Source: Proteiniphilum saccharofermentans (lineage in GTDB: Bacteria; Bacteroidota; Bacteroidia; Bacteroidales; Dysgonomonadaceae). Taken from it: a DNA stretch of 64,000 bases. The position numbers were made by a program, and so were the translations under genes. Positions within the stretch are counted from its first letter, which is position 1. Every line of letters starts with the position of its first letter. Below the pieces are notes generated by a model. It was given only the letters and a program-made list of their open reading frames with translations, did not search any database and was not told the origin of the DNA. Shown piece after piece: positions 8,512-18,168 of this stretch. The stretch spans positions 744,001 through 808,000 of the forward strand of contig NZ_LT605205.1 in the NCBI RefSeq assembly GCF_900095135.1. Direction: 5' to 3'.

Positions 8512-8675
8512 ATTAATCTGCCAATGAGTCAATATGCCAATCCCGATAAATCGGGACAGGTGATGCCAATGTGATAATAGGACTAATGATTCGATGATTT
8601 GAAGATGTGATAATTTGACGATTTGATGATTGAGAATTTTGAATTTTGAATCTGGAATTTTAAATCTATTAAAAT
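8512..8675 (+). repeat. mixed AT-rich array before ugd
   Basis: From the 5' side the gap holds CCAATGAGTCAATATGCCAAT, a CCCGATAAATCGGG palindrome (8542-8555), GATGATTTGAAGATGTGATAA-type units and finally TTTTGAATTTTGAATCTGG. The CCAATGAG and ATATGCCAAT units recur in sense orientation before lemA and fmt. Confidence 0.6.
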
Positions 8676-9992
8676 ATGAAAATAGCTATTGTTGGAACAG
8701 GTTATGTAGGGTTGGTTTCCGGAGCCTGCTTTTCTGAAATGGGTGTCGATGTGACCTGTGTGGATATCGATAGTGAAAAGATAGAGAGACTGAAGAAGGG
8801 AATTATTCCCATTTACGAACCGGGGTTAAAGAATATTGTGGTACGCAACTATGAAGCGGACCGTCTTCATTTTTCGACTGATTTGCCGGCCATACTGAAC
8901 GATATGGAAATTGTGTTCATCGCGGTGGGTACTCCCTCCGGCAAAGACGGGACTGCCGATCTTTCTTATGTGATGACGGTGGCAAACACTATTGCCGAGC
9001 ACATGTCCAAACCCTTGTTGATTGTCACCAAAAGTACTGTACCCGTTGGAACTTCATATCGTATCAGGGATCTGGTGAGAAAACGACTTGATGAACGGGG
9101 ATTGACAGATCTGCGATTTGATGTGGCTTCCAATCCCGAATTTCTGAAGGAAGGTGCGGCTGTAAACGACTTTATGAGCCCCGACCGGGTGATTGTGGGA
9201 GTGGAAAGCGAAGAAGCAAAAAACCTGATGACTAAGCTTTACCGTCCTTTCGTGCTGAATAATTTCCGGGTTATCTTTATGGATATCCTCTCGTCGGAGA
9301 TGACCAAGTATGCGTCCAACGCCATGCTGGCTACCCGTATCAGTTTTATGAACGATATCGCCAATCTGTGCGAGAGGGTAGGGGCCGACGTGAATATGGT
9401 GCGCCGTGGTATGGGCAGCGATTCCCGTATCGGCAGAAGTTTCCTTTATCCCGGTTGCGGTTATGGAGGTAGCTGTTTTCCCAAAGATATTCGTGCATTG
9501 ATTAAGGTGGCGGAAGATGCCGGATATGAGATGAACGTTTTGAAGGCAGTCGAAGAAGTGAATAATCGCCAGAAAGATATCCTGTTTCAAAAATTTAAAC
9601 ATCATTTTAACGGCAAGATGGAAGGGAGGACCGCAGCTGTATGGGGATTGTCGTTTAAGCCGGAAACCGACGATATGCGTGAAGCCCCGTCACTCACTCT
9701 GATCAGAAGCCTGCGGGAGGCAGGCGTGTCTGTACGGGTTTATGATCCCGCAGCAATGCAGGAAGCCCGTTATTACCTGAACGATTCTATCTATTACGCT
9801 ACCGATATTTATGATGCCGCTAATGGCGCTGATGCGCTGATAGTACCTACTGAATGGAAAGAATTCCGGTTGCCCAACTGGAGCATTCTGAAGAAGATCA
9901 TGAACAACCATGTTGTGATCGACGGGAGAAATATCTACAATATGGAAGAGCTTGCCTCTTACGGTTTTGCTTATAGCGGTATCGGGCAGTAA
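8676..9992 (+). CDS. ugd: UDP-glucose 6-dehydrogenase
   Basis: Two-step NAD-dependent oxidation of UDP-glucose to UDP-glucuronate for surface polysaccharides. At 438 residues it is full length. The N-terminal Rossmann motif (I-V-G-T-G-Y-V-G-L-V-S-G) starts at residue 4. The central dimerisation domain carries the F-L-K-E-G substrate loop, and the catalytic Cys is at 267 in G-Y-G-G-S-C-F-P-K-D. The C-terminal UDP-binding domain includes W-G-L-S-F-K-P-E-T-D-D-M-R near 325. It is a single gene convergent with the acylase gene, 12 bases away. No other polysaccharide gene is adjacent. Confidence 0.95.
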   Translation: MKIAIVGTGYVGLVSGACFSEMGVDVTCVDIDSEKIERLKKGIIPIYEPGLKNIVVRNYEADRLHFSTDLPAILNDMEIVFIAVGTPSGKDGTADLSYVMTVANTIAEHMSKPLLIVTKSTVPVGTSYRIRDLVRKRLDERGLTDLRFDVASNPEFLKEGAAVNDFMSPDRVIVGVESEEAKNLMTKLYRPFVLNNFRVIFMDILSSEMTKYASNAMLATRISFMNDIANLCERVGADVNMVRRGMGSDSRIGRSFLYPGCGYGGSCFPKDIRALIKVAEDAGYEMNVLKAVEEVNNRQKDILFQKFKHHFNGKMEGRTAAVWGLSFKPETDDMREAPSLTLIRSLREAGVSVRVYDPAAMQEARYYLNDSIYYATDIYDAANGADALIVPTEWKEFRLPNWSILKKIMNNHVVIDGRNIYNMEELASYGFAYSGIGQ

Positions 9993-10004
9993 TAGGAAAC
10001 TGTT

Positions 10005-12098
10005 TTACAGCTTTTCTCTTTTATCCATATTTTGTAAAACGTCCTGCCTGGTCAAAAATGCGGGACGCAGCCTGTTTTCAGAAAGCAGTTGCAACTGATC
10101 GCCGATAAACTTACTGTCCGGCTGAGTAGCATTGCCATAACTTAGTAAAACCTCTGCTTTCACTATCTCTCCAAATTCAACAACCGCTACAAACGTGTCA
10201 CCATGATATGCATAGTTTTTATTGTTCCCCCCGTTTGGTTGAAAATACATAGTTCTGAAAACGCCGTATTTGCCAGGACCTCCATTCGCCGGAAATTCAT
10301 ATTCACCTGCTTTGTACCGGTTAACATCACCCCAGGCAACATCCATTGAACCATAGGTCTCTTCTACCTCCCTGGCAGCACTTACTAACAGCTCGACAGC
10401 CTGCTTTGGATTATTTAATCCTTCAGGAGTGGAAACAGGTCTCTCGGCACTCCATGGAATTGCAAACATATCACTGTCAAGCTTATCGAGCCATCTTCCA
10501 AAAAGGACAGCACCACGACTATCTACATTGGTAGCTCTATCCCACTGTTCCAGTACCAAAGCAGCTCTCAGTGCTGTTGAATCAGGGTGTTGTTCTACTG
10601 CAGTCAGCAGGTTATCTAAAAAACGGCCGGCAGCCTCCATTCCCGTGTCTAACTTATAATCAACCAGTTCATCAAAACTGATAGAAGCATCATCTTTAAT
10701 CAGGTTCACTGCACGTTGCGCCCTTAAAGATACCGGCATATCCTCCGGAGACATATAAGGAGGAAAGTCCTCAAAGTCCAGTAAAAGCGGATAAGTAGAT
10801 GTCCAGGGCGGATCATTCGCATTTTGTACAAAACCCGAAGAGGGATTAATCAACTTCGGCAGATCATCATAATCATGGTACCTGTTCCAGATATATTTCG
10901 ACTGTGTGCCATCCACAGTACCATTCCAGAAAACCCAATCACCTTCAGATCTTACAGGAACATTGCCATTAAAGAGATAGAGAATGTTACCCTCTTTATC
11001 GGCATATATGAGATTGAACATTGGAATTTGCATCATTTTTAAAGCATCTTCAAACTCTTTCATGTTTTTAGCTTTACCCATTTCATGATACTGGGCATAA
11101 TATGAACTGTTTTCAAGTCCTGCAACCCTTACGGCATAAGCCTTGTTGTCTTTCTCACCCATTACGGGTCCATGTTTGGAATACCTTAATTCAATATCCA
11201 GCTGTTGAACCGTGCCATCTTTTTGCAGTACTTTTAAAGGCACTCTCTTTTCCTGGAAAGGCACACTTTTGCCATCAAGCAGGTAACCACCCTCCTGCAG
11301 CGTTAACTCGTATCTGTCCGAAGCATCAATGGTATTTACAGTATGCGTCCATCCTAGCTGTTCGTTAAAGGCGATGTTTAACACAGGCATACCTACCAAA
11401 GTAACACCATACACGTTAAAGCCGGGAGCAGTCAACTGTGCTTCAAAAAACAAGTAAAAATCATTCCAGGGTAGATGAGGATTGGCAACCAACATCGCAT
11501 TCCCTGATTCGGATTTAGAAGGAGCAATTGCATAGGAGTTAGAGCCCGGCGTTGTTTCTTTTATGGTCTCGGCTATATCGTTTCCTCCAATAAATTCAAG
11601 ACATATAACTCTTTTACCGTGAGCCAGTACATCCGTGACTAAAACAGGCAACACCTGTTTCACCCTATCATCTATTTTATCGGGATGTGCTTTTGCATAA
11701 TCGTTGAGACCCTTTACGAATGCCTCTAAATACTGTTTATCTCTGCTGCCGGATTTGTTATAGTGCGCCTCTGCAGAATCGGGCAGGTTGAACAGATGGA
11801 CCAGTTTATCAGAATCCATATACTCCTCGCCGAAATATTCCGATGCCCTCCCCCGCGCCTGGGCATATAATTTCAAGATCAGGTTGGCATGGTTCTGCAT
11901 TTGTGCCCATCCAAAAGCATAATACATCTCCGCTTCATTGTTAGCATACACGTGCGGCACGCCGTAATTGTCCCAGATGATTTCCGTGTTCTCCGGTTTT
12001 TGCGGGTTAGAGCAGGAAGAAAGAATAAAGATAGTGAAGACTATCGTTATCATTTCTGTTTGTCGCGTTACATAGGTGTCCCAAACTGTTACTTGCAT
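10005..12098 (-). CDS. penicillin acylase family (peptidase S45) amidohydrolase
   Basis: An N-terminal nucleophile hydrolase of the penicillin/cephalosporin/acyl-homoserine-lactone acylase family, which removes acyl groups from amides. Such proteins are made as a precursor that cuts itself before a Ser, which then becomes the nucleophile. Here the expected Ser is at 186 in P-G-S-N-S-Y-A, after an alpha chain of about 160 residues starting with W-D-N-Y-G-V-P-H-V-Y. The oxyanion Asn is probably in F-V-Q-N-A-N-D-P-P. An N-terminal hydrophobic stretch ending L-S-S-C predicts a lipoprotein. The ATG at 12053 would give a very short signal peptide lacking positive charge, so the start may be 12098. 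It lies downstream of gldN on the same strand. The substrate is unknown. Confidence 0.88.
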   Translation of the reverse strand: MQVTVWDTYVTRQTEMITIVFTIFILSSCSNPQKPENTEIIWDNYGVPHVYANNEAEMYYAFGWAQMQNHANLILKLYAQARGRASEYFGEEYMDSDKLVHLFNLPDSAEAHYNKSGSRDKQYLEAFVKGLNDYAKAHPDKIDDRVKQVLPVLVTDVLAHGKRVICLEFIGGNDIAETIKETTPGSNSYAIAPSKSESGNAMLVANPHLPWNDFYLFFEAQLTAPGFNVYGVTLVGMPVLNIAFNEQLGWTHTVNTIDASDRYELTLQEGGYLLDGKSVPFQEKRVPLKVLQKDGTVQQLDIELRYSKHGPVMGEKDNKAYAVRVAGLENSSYYAQYHEMGKAKNMKEFEDALKMMQIPMFNLIYADKEGNILYLFNGNVPVRSEGDWVFWNGTVDGTQSKYIWNRYHDYDDLPKLINPSSGFVQNANDPPWTSTYPLLLDFEDFPPYMSPEDMPVSLRAQRAVNLIKDDASISFDELVDYKLDTGMEAAGRFLDNLLTAVEQHPDSTALRAALVLEQWDRATNVDSRGAVLFGRWLDKLDSDMFAIPWSAERPVSTPEGLNNPKQAVELLVSAAREVEETYGSMDVAWGDVNRYKAGEYEFPANGGPGKYGVFRTMYFQPNGGNNKNYAYHGDTFVAVVEFGEIVKAEVLLSYGNATQPDSKFIGDQLQLLSENRLRPAFLTRQDVLQNMDKREKL

Positions 12099-12183
12099 TT
12101 TATCTGAATTTATAGATTAATACTATCCCTGAAGGCTCGCCCATCAGCGTATTAGGCTATTATTCACAAACTGACAGATATTA

Positions 12184-13149
12184 TTAATATCTTCTGTCTC
12201 TCATTGAAACGGAAGCAGCGCCGGACGAACTTATCGGAGGTCTTCTGTTGTTCCGGCGGTTTACTTTCTGCTGTGGAGGGACAATGGAATGATTTTCATG
12301 CTTCCAGAGACTCTTTTCGAAATCAACCAGTTCCTGTTCAATCCTCTCCTGTTCCGCCTTTATTTCTTCGGGAGTGGAGGTGTACTGCGAGATGGCAAGG
12401 TTCCGTGGATTCTGTGCTTTGTAGATCTCCCCGTCGTACTTTCTCATGCGAAAAAAATCATCAACGCTGCCGCTCATGTTGTTATTGAGTGAAGAACTCA
12501 TGACCGGTATCCGCCGTGCATAAGGAGCTATTTCGTCGTAAGGAATCCAGAAGAGGGGATAACGGGTGGTGGTACCATAATCGTCCCGGCGCTGCAAGAC
12601 AGGGCAGATGGCGAGCGGTCTTACCTTGAAAGAAGAGCTGCCTGTATCGAAATAGTAAGCTTCTTTCACGAAATAACTTTCTACCTCATTGCCGGGAATA
12701 TCGACGTCATTCACTACGATTTTCCCGTCGGCTGTTTCATAGTAAACACCGAACCGATCCAGCAATTCCTGGAAATCGACCCGGTACTCCTCTGTAAACT
12801 CTTCCCGTCCGTCCAGATATTCATAAGCCACAACAGCATCTTCCTGTAATAGATTGAATAGCATAGTAAACAGGCTCATCTTTCCATCTACAGGGGTGGG
12901 CGGGTAATAGAGCGGGGCATTGGCCTCTTTGGTAAGATCGAGATAGCGGTAGATGATACGCGACCATTTGGCATTTTCTATGTTTTCGTCGCTGTGGCGG
13001 TTTTGTTGTTCCATACGGATATTTGTACCGGCAGTCTGTACAGTACTTTGTCGACGCCGTTCTATTCTTTCCCTCGCCGTTTCCTGTGGGAAAAGGGCTG
13101 TAAAACTTCCTGTGAAAAGGATCAATATCAATAATACTTTTGTTTGCAT
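12184..13149 (-). CDS. gldN: type IX secretion/gliding protein GldN (PorN)
   Basis: Periplasmic partner of GldK; the two form the ring beneath the outer membrane in the type IX secretion system. The protein has 321 residues with a signal peptide (about 1-22, ending before Q-E-T-A). The GldN core runs from about residue 60 to 250 (R-I-I-Y-R-Y-L-D-L, the Y-Y-P-P-T-P segment, L-F-W-I-P-Y-D-E). A basic, low-complexity tail (Q-K-V-N-R-R-N-N-R-R) follows, as often in this family. It closes the KLMN order. The start is ATG at 13149, 90 bases after gldM, with an array between. A GATATTA/TAATATC palindrome covers its stop. Confidence 0.93.
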   Translation of the reverse strand: MQTKVLLILILFTGSFTALFPQETARERIERRRQSTVQTAGTNIRMEQQNRHSDENIENAKWSRIIYRYLDLTKEANAPLYYPPTPVDGKMSLFTMLFNLLQEDAVVAYEYLDGREEFTEEYRVDFQELLDRFGVYYETADGKIVVNDVDIPGNEVESYFVKEAYYFDTGSSSFKVRPLAICPVLQRRDDYGTTTRYPLFWIPYDEIAPYARRIPVMSSSLNNNMSGSVDDFFRMRKYDGEIYKAQNPRNLAISQYTSTPEEIKAEQERIEQELVDFEKSLWKHENHSIVPPQQKVNRRNNRRPPISSSGAASVSMRDRRY

Positions 13150-13239
13150 ATCTTTATTTCAGATTCAAAATTCAAGATTCAAAATTCAAAATTTCTTTAC
13201 TTCTCAACTTCAGACTTCTTATTTTGCCTTTCCACTTTT
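13150..13239 (-). repeat. TTTTGAATC array between gldM and gldN
   Basis: Read in the sense of gldN, units of AATTTTGAATTTTGAATCTTG repeat and end about five bases before the start codon. The segment upstream of them is pyrimidine-poor on the same strand. Confidence 0.6.
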
Positions 13240-14790
13240 TCACTGTACCCTCACTTCCATCACTGCAATCTCCCGCTCAGTACCATCAGGGCCAACCGCA
13301 CGTACGCCCGAAATATAGAAATAACTGCCTCGTGCAAGACGTCTGATCTGCTCTTTCTGCCTATCAGAGAAACGGCTCCCATCAGAAACTTCGGGAATAG
13401 CATTTCCCATGGAATCGAAAAAGACAGTACGAAAACTGGTCACCCGGAACGGAATGGAAAGGATGCCATCGTCAATGGCTGCCTTGATCCCGCTGGCATT
13501 CATTAAAACCGCTTTCTGTAATCCTCCTCCCCTGAACATCACCGGATTTCCGTTCGCATCGCTGTATTCAATATATGGAGTGGGATCGGGGAGCGCGCGT
13601 ACCCTGAACTCTTTAATGGCCACACGACGAACATCTCCGTCCGTGGTACGGGCCGATACCGATATCGTGACATCCTGTCCTATGGACGAGGGACGGGCAA
13701 CCCACATATTTCCCCGACGGGTGAGGGTGCCGTTGGTGATAGTCGCACTGACATCCTGCGGAGCGATACCGGGTACGGAAATGCCGATCTCGTTATCGAT
13801 GCCGGCATACAATACATTCATCAGGGTAGGAGCAATGGTAGCGATCGGTTCAATCACAGTGTAGCTGCCTGCAAACGGGCGACGGGTCACGCTACCATCA
13901 CTGCCGGTCATTTCTAAATATCCTTCTACAGGGAATGTTCCGGTACGGTCAGCCCGGACGGAAAAGGATCCGTTTTCTTCTGTATCGAGAATCTCCCCGT
14001 TGACCATAATAAGAGGTTGTCGGGTAGAGTCTTCTGCCGAGAGTACAATACGGGCATTATAGGAACCACCTTGGATGACGATATCGGACTCGGGGATGAT
14101 ATAGGCATTCAGCCGGTTTACACGAAAATCTCCAATATCCACATTGTGCAGGATATTGGAGAGTGCTTCTCCTTCCGATGAACGGATATCATTCTCTATC
14201 TTGGTAAGCATGGTGATAGCTGCAGCCAGCGGCATTTGTTCAAAGAGAGAGGCTTCCCAGCTTTTATTGGCTGACCGTGGTTGTGTGCTGAGATTTTTTT
14301 CGATAATTGCCCGACGGGCGGGATCTGTTACGAGTTGCGTTACTGAGTCGCGGTAGGTATCGATTGTATTCCTGAATTTTCTTCCTTCACCATTTACGGG
14401 GGAGAGCATAACCACCGACGCGGCTTCCAGATCGTCTTTGTGTTTGATGTTACTGATATCCGCTTTTCTTCCGTCGGCTTCACGCACCATACGCAGTTTC
14501 AGTTCTCCAATATACCTTGTCAGCGAATCGCTCATGGCGCGTACCTGCACCCCTTTCCGGTACCACTCCCCGGCCTTTTCCGGGTTTTGTGCATGATAGG
14601 CCGTTAATTCATCCATGATCAGCCTATTGCGTTCCAGCATCGTACCGGATGAATTTCCCAGACTATTATCCACCATTTCGAATCCGTCGAGTACTTCGAC
14701 CGATACGTTCAACGCCAGCATTGCAATGAATACCAGATACATCAGGTTGATCATTTTCTGACGGGGGGAGTTGGGACTGTTGACTGCCAT
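13240..14790 (-). CDS. gldM: type IX secretion/gliding motor protein GldM (PorM)
   Basis: Inner-membrane motor component that reaches through the periplasm to the GldK-GldN ring. With GldL it turns proton flow into the motion that drives secretion and gliding. At 516 residues it is the family's usual length. A short cytosolic N-terminus (S-P-R-Q-K-M-I-N-L-M-Y-L) leads straight into one membrane helix (about 12-32, L-V-F-I-A-M-L-A-L-N-V-S). A helical domain follows to about 220, then three beta-rich domains of the periplasmic shaft. The stop is 90 bases before gldN, and the start is 8 bases after the gldL stop, so L and M are translationally close. Confidence 0.95.
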   Translation of the reverse strand: MAVNSPNSPRQKMINLMYLVFIAMLALNVSVEVLDGFEMVDNSLGNSSGTMLERNRLIMDELTAYHAQNPEKAGEWYRKGVQVRAMSDSLTRYIGELKLRMVREADGRKADISNIKHKDDLEAASVVMLSPVNGEGRKFRNTIDTYRDSVTQLVTDPARRAIIEKNLSTQPRSANKSWEASLFEQMPLAAAITMLTKIENDIRSSEGEALSNILHNVDIGDFRVNRLNAYIIPESDIVIQGGSYNARIVLSAEDSTRQPLIMVNGEILDTEENGSFSVRADRTGTFPVEGYLEMTGSDGSVTRRPFAGSYTVIEPIATIAPTLMNVLYAGIDNEIGISVPGIAPQDVSATITNGTLTRRGNMWVARPSSIGQDVTISVSARTTDGDVRRVAIKEFRVRALPDPTPYIEYSDANGNPVMFRGGGLQKAVLMNASGIKAAIDDGILSIPFRVTSFRTVFFDSMGNAIPEVSDGSRFSDRQKEQIRRLARGSYFYISGVRAVGPDGTEREIAVMEVRVQ

Positions 14791-14798
14791 GGATAGGA

Positions 14799-15554
14799 TT
14801 ATGTGATGGGGTTACCGGGATTGTTCTGTTTGTTGACTGTCATAGCATTCAGCATACGCGCATAGACTTCGTTCAGTTCTCTGAGCTGATCCGCCATTTT
14901 CTCTGTTTCTGCTTTAATAACTGATCCGTCGGGGAGGGTATCACCATACATAGTTCTGAGGCGGGCCAGCCCCTGATTGATCTGCTCGATAGCACCGATC
15001 TGGCTGCTGACGCTTTTGAGCTGTATCTCATAGATGGAGTTGAGTCCTGACAATGTACGATTAAGGTTTTCCATCTGTTTGCCGTATTCTTCGGAATGTG
15101 CCGAAAGATTATGAGGGACTTCATACCCCGGTTCGCCGGGCGAATTTGTTGGATGGATGTGGGGAGTTGTAGATACTTCGGAGTGTTGTGGAGTAAAATT
15201 GTGGGTAGCGGAAACGGAAATCGTTTCACGAGCAGATGGTGGTGTCTGTTGTGCTATAGCAGCGTTAAAACCGGGATCCTCTTCAGAGTTTACGGAAGAG
15301 AGTGCCGGGAATACCTGCTCCCACCTGTAATCGCGTATTGGTGAATCGAACGCCGAGAGGATAAAGACGATACATTCGGTGACCATCCCGATGAAGAGCA
15401 TCTCATTGCCGAAGGGAAAGTGGAGCAGTTTAAACATCGCACCGAGTATCACGATGGCAGCTCCGAAACTATAGGCGAAATTGATGAACCGTTTCCCCCG
15501 CTCGGTTTGTAGAAACCGTTCAAGCCGGTTTTTATATCTTTTGTAGGCGTTCAT
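14799..15554 (-). CDS. gldL: type IX secretion/gliding motor protein GldL (PorL)
   Basis: Inner-membrane stator-like partner of GldM. From the ATG at 15554 it has 251 residues. Two membrane helices lie at about 23-43 and 51-69, and the second holds Glu60 (M-V-T-E-C-I-V-F), the candidate for the conserved membrane glutamate of the proton path; Glu51 sits at its edge. The cytosolic part ends in a predicted coiled coil (about 165-245, L-N-R-T-L-S-G-L-N-S-I-Y). A TTG at 15569 would start inside the upstream array and is rejected. The middle region (about 80-160) is low-complexity, rich in Pro, Ser, Thr and His. Confidence 0.93.
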   Translation of the reverse strand: MNAYKRYKNRLERFLQTERGKRFINFAYSFGAAIVILGAMFKLLHFPFGNEMLFIGMVTECIVFILSAFDSPIRDYRWEQVFPALSSVNSEEDPGFNAAIAQQTPPSARETISVSATHNFTPQHSEVSTTPHIHPTNSPGEPGYEVPHNLSAHSEEYGKQMENLNRTLSGLNSIYEIQLKSVSSQIGAIEQINQGLARLRTMYGDTLPDGSVIKAETEKMADQLRELNEVYARMLNAMTVNKQNNPGNPIT

Positions 15555-15638
15555 TTTTTTAATTATCAATTACTAATTACTAATTACCGATGAATAGGAA
15601 TTGTACAAATCTTAAATATTGAATTTGAAATTTTGAAT
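15555..15638 (-). repeat. TAATTAG array between gldK and gldL
   Basis: In gldL sense: an AAATTCAAAATTTCAAATTC-like part near gldK's stop, then GGTAATTAGTAATTAGTAATTGATAATT, ending just before the gldL ATG. The TAATTAGTAATTAG unit is identical to that before the O-methyltransferase at 6.2 kb. Confidence 0.6.
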
Positions 15639-17057
15639 TTATTTCCCCGAGCTGACCTGTGTTCTTACGCATCGGAACCCAATATAAGAACGTCCCCGGT
15701 TCTGGTATTCATTATCGCGCATATCCGACCGGATAAAGGTAGAGATATCTTTCCATGAACCTCCTTTCACTACTTTTCGTTTCAGGACATAGGGATCTTC
15801 GGTAGTAGCATTATAACTGTATTCAGGGTTCAGGTCACCCATCAGTTCGTTCCCCGACTCGGTGTAAGCGGTAGAGGTCCATTCCGCCACATTCCCGGCC
15901 ATATCATACAATCCTGAGTTATTAGGCTTGAAACTTCTTACTTTAGCGGGGATAAGGTGGTTATCGGCACCATAGGCTCCGTCGCCCGGCTTGAAGTTGG
16001 CCTGGAAACAGCCGCTTTCACTTGTTGTGGCATCTGAATCCCATGGGTATTTATTGTCGGAGTTGGCATTCCGTGCTGCCATCTCCCATTCAGCTTCGGT
16101 GGGGAGACGGTATTTTTCTATTGTCACCCCTTGTTTGTTAATACTCCTGCGCAGAAAGAGGGTACGCCACTCACAGAAAGCAGTCGCCTGCTCCCATGAA
16201 ACTCCTACTACCGGGTGGTGTGCGTAGGCGGGATGGGAAAAATAGTTACGTAAATAGCGTTCATTATCCGCGTTCGGAAAATCGTTCACCCAGCAGGTGG
16301 TATCAGGGTATATATTGACGATACGTGTGTGTACGAAGTCGTAAAGGCTGCTCAGGGGACGGGTAATGGTTTCATTGACAATTCGTCCGTCGGAAGCAAT
16401 ATAAGCTGTATCTTTCGATATTATGATGATTTCATTCGGATCGATGATGATGTCACTGTTCAATGTCCTCTCTGCGGGATTCAGTCGGTGCTGTCGTCTG
16501 GCCGCTTCTGCCGCATCAAACCACTCGTAACGAAAATTCATCTGGCGGGCATCCAGCATTTTTTCTCCTGTGATGGGATGTGTGGTATAAACACTGTTGA
16601 TGGCAGCCTCTTCCTCTTCGGTATTTCTTGTCCAGGGGATGGGAATCCTCCAGTTCAACCGGGGGGTGACAGGATCACCGTATTCATCCTCAGTGATCTT
16701 GTAAAAGTCATCGCCGGCGTAGGCCGGGTCTGCCAGCCGTTCTCGGATGATGGAATCCCGTACCCAGTAAACAAACTGTTTGTATTGGGAGTTAGTGATC
16801 TCCGTCTCATCCATCCAGAAATTGTCTACCGATACGCCGCGGGTAGGTATCGAGAATCCCCAAAGCGAATCGATCTCTCCCGGCCCCATGATATAAGCTC
16901 CCCGTGACACCAATACCATATTGTATGGTGTGGGTTCCCCCCACACTTTACCTACAGGAACGCCGGTCAGTTCACCGCCGATACTGTTACCGATCCCCCG
17001 TCTGCCACAGGAAGCAATCATAATCAGTATCAGCACGAATAATATATATCTTTTCAT
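15639..17057 (-). CDS. gldK: type IX secretion/gliding lipoprotein GldK (PorK)
   Basis: Outer-membrane lipoprotein of the type IX secretion ring, with a formylglycine-generating-enzyme-like (SUMF1) fold but a structural role. From the ATG at 17057 it has 472 residues. The signal peptide ends in the lipobox I-A-S-C with Cys17. The FGE-like domain covers most of the rest: M-V-L-V-S-R-G-A-Y-I-M-G near 50, E-T-E-I-T-N-S-Q-Y near 85, P-V-V-G-V-S-W-E-Q-A, R-L-P-T-E-A-E-W-E, and the closing K-G-G-S-W-K and G-F-R-C-V-R-T. A TTG nine bases upstream is less likely as start. It heads the K-L-M-N order, 83 bases after the porP-like gene. Confidence 0.94.
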   Translation of the reverse strand: MKRYILFVLILIMIASCGRRGIGNSIGGELTGVPVGKVWGEPTPYNMVLVSRGAYIMGPGEIDSLWGFSIPTRGVSVDNFWMDETEITNSQYKQFVYWVRDSIIRERLADPAYAGDDFYKITEDEYGDPVTPRLNWRIPIPWTRNTEEEEAAINSVYTTHPITGEKMLDARQMNFRYEWFDAAEAARRQHRLNPAERTLNSDIIIDPNEIIIISKDTAYIASDGRIVNETITRPLSSLYDFVHTRIVNIYPDTTCWVNDFPNADNERYLRNYFSHPAYAHHPVVGVSWEQATAFCEWRTLFLRRSINKQGVTIEKYRLPTEAEWEMAARNANSDNKYPWDSDATTSESGCFQANFKPGDGAYGADNHLIPAKVRSFKPNNSGLYDMAGNVAEWTSTAYTESGNELMGDLNPEYSYNATTEDPYVLKRKVVKGGSWKDISTFIRSDMRDNEYQNRGRSYIGFRCVRTQVSSGK

Positions 17058-17140
17058 AATTTCCAATTAAAAATTAAAAGTGAATAATTAAAAATTAGCA
17101 TCAATCGTCTCATTTTTCACTATTCATTCTTCATTTTTCA
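17058..17140 (-). repeat. array between the porP-like gene and gldK
   Basis: In gldK sense: GTGAAAAATGAAGAATGAATAGTG, then TAATTTTTAATTATTCAC and TTTTAATTTTTAATTGGAAA, ending at the ATG. The GAAGAATGA unit is shared with the array before the SDR gene at 20.1 kb. Confidence 0.55.
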
Positions 17141-18115
17141 CTATAAAAGCCGGATGCTCTTATGCGGTTGCCGCTTCGGTTTGAAATGATCGAGTGGAAA
17201 ATTATACCGGAGGTAGAGCTCATGACTCCCCCTGCTATTTTGTCCGATTCCCATAGTATGCAATCCGTAGGCATATCCCAACTCTACTTCACGGATGGTA
17301 GTTCCGGCAAAAAGCAGATATCCGTCGTTCATCCTCCATGATGCACCACCTGATAATTTTTTATTGTATTCGAGGCGAAGCGTAGCCTGCACTTGTAGCG
17401 TGCTGAGGTCGGTCTGAACCCACAACATCGGTTGTATTTCTAACGTATGAAAGAGAGTAATATTGTATCCGGCCATCAAATTATAGGAAAGGGGGATAGC
17501 CGACAACGTAGAATCGCTTTGAAGATCAGCTCCGAGAGAGTCATTATGTGCATAAAACCGGGGTTGATTGAGATGTATTGCCGACAGACCTATGAAAACA
17601 GATTTCCCTGTCCAGGAGATACCGGCGCCCAGGTCGATCACCTGTTTGTCGGCCGGATCCACTTTCAGCGTCCCCCGGCCGTGTTGTAAGGAATCTTCAA
17701 AAATATATTTGCTTCCTGCATCGAAATTCAAGTCATACACTCCGGCTTGTAGCCCCATATTCAGAAAGCCTTTACCGAACTCTTTTTTGAAACTGTATTG
17801 TACTGCCAGTAATGAGTTGCGCAGTTGACCTACGGTTTCATTATTAATCACCAATCCGACGCCGTGGCGTCTGCCGAAAAATTCAAAGGGCATATCAGCA
17901 GTAAGGATAAGTTGTTGAGGTGCATTTTCTATGCCTCTCCATGCATAACGGTAAAAGGCAGTGGTGCTGATTGCCTCTGCATCACCTGCAAACGAGGAAT
18001 TGAGATAACTCTTTACAGCCCAGTATTGACCGGGCGGGTCATCCCATTGTGCCTGCAGATGTAATAGGCTGCATAGCAACAGGAGTATGGTTAATAATAA
18101 ACACCGTTTTTCCAT
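17141..18115 (-). CDS. PorP/SprF family type IX secretion outer-membrane protein
   Basis: An outer-membrane beta-barrel of the PorP/SprF family. Members attach type IX ring components or surface filaments to the outer membrane. From the ATG at 18115 the protein has 324 residues. The signal peptide ends near L-H-L-Q-A-Q, followed by the family's hallmark start (P-G-Q-Y-W-A-V-K-S-Y-L-N-S-S-F-A-G). Alternating beta strands run to the end. An upstream in-frame extension to 18220 overlaps the VOC gene stop and lacks a signal peptide, so it is rejected. It lies 53 bases after the VOC gene, with no recognisable promoter between, so it probably belongs to the upstream lipid-gene transcript. Confidence 0.9.
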   Translation of the reverse strand: MEKRCLLLTILLLLCSLLHLQAQWDDPPGQYWAVKSYLNSSFAGDAEAISTTAFYRYAWRGIENAPQQLILTADMPFEFFGRRHGVGLVINNETVGQLRNSLLAVQYSFKKEFGKGFLNMGLQAGVYDLNFDAGSKYIFEDSLQHGRGTLKVDPADKQVIDLGAGISWTGKSVFIGLSAIHLNQPRFYAHNDSLGADLQSDSTLSAIPLSYNLMAGYNITLFHTLEIQPMLWVQTDLSTLQVQATLRLEYNKKLSGGASWRMNDGYLLFAGTTIREVELGYAYGLHTMGIGQNSRGSHELYLRYNFPLDHFKPKRQPHKSIRLL

Positions 18116-18168
18116 TATGTGTATAACTGAAAAACGACGAAAAAATTGTGTCCAGGAGGAATTTCCTA

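Noticed and set aside
12177-12191. GATATTA/TAATATC palindrome on the gldN stop as a terminator.
   Set aside because: All A-T, very short loop and no T-tract; likely chance in AT-rich sequence.
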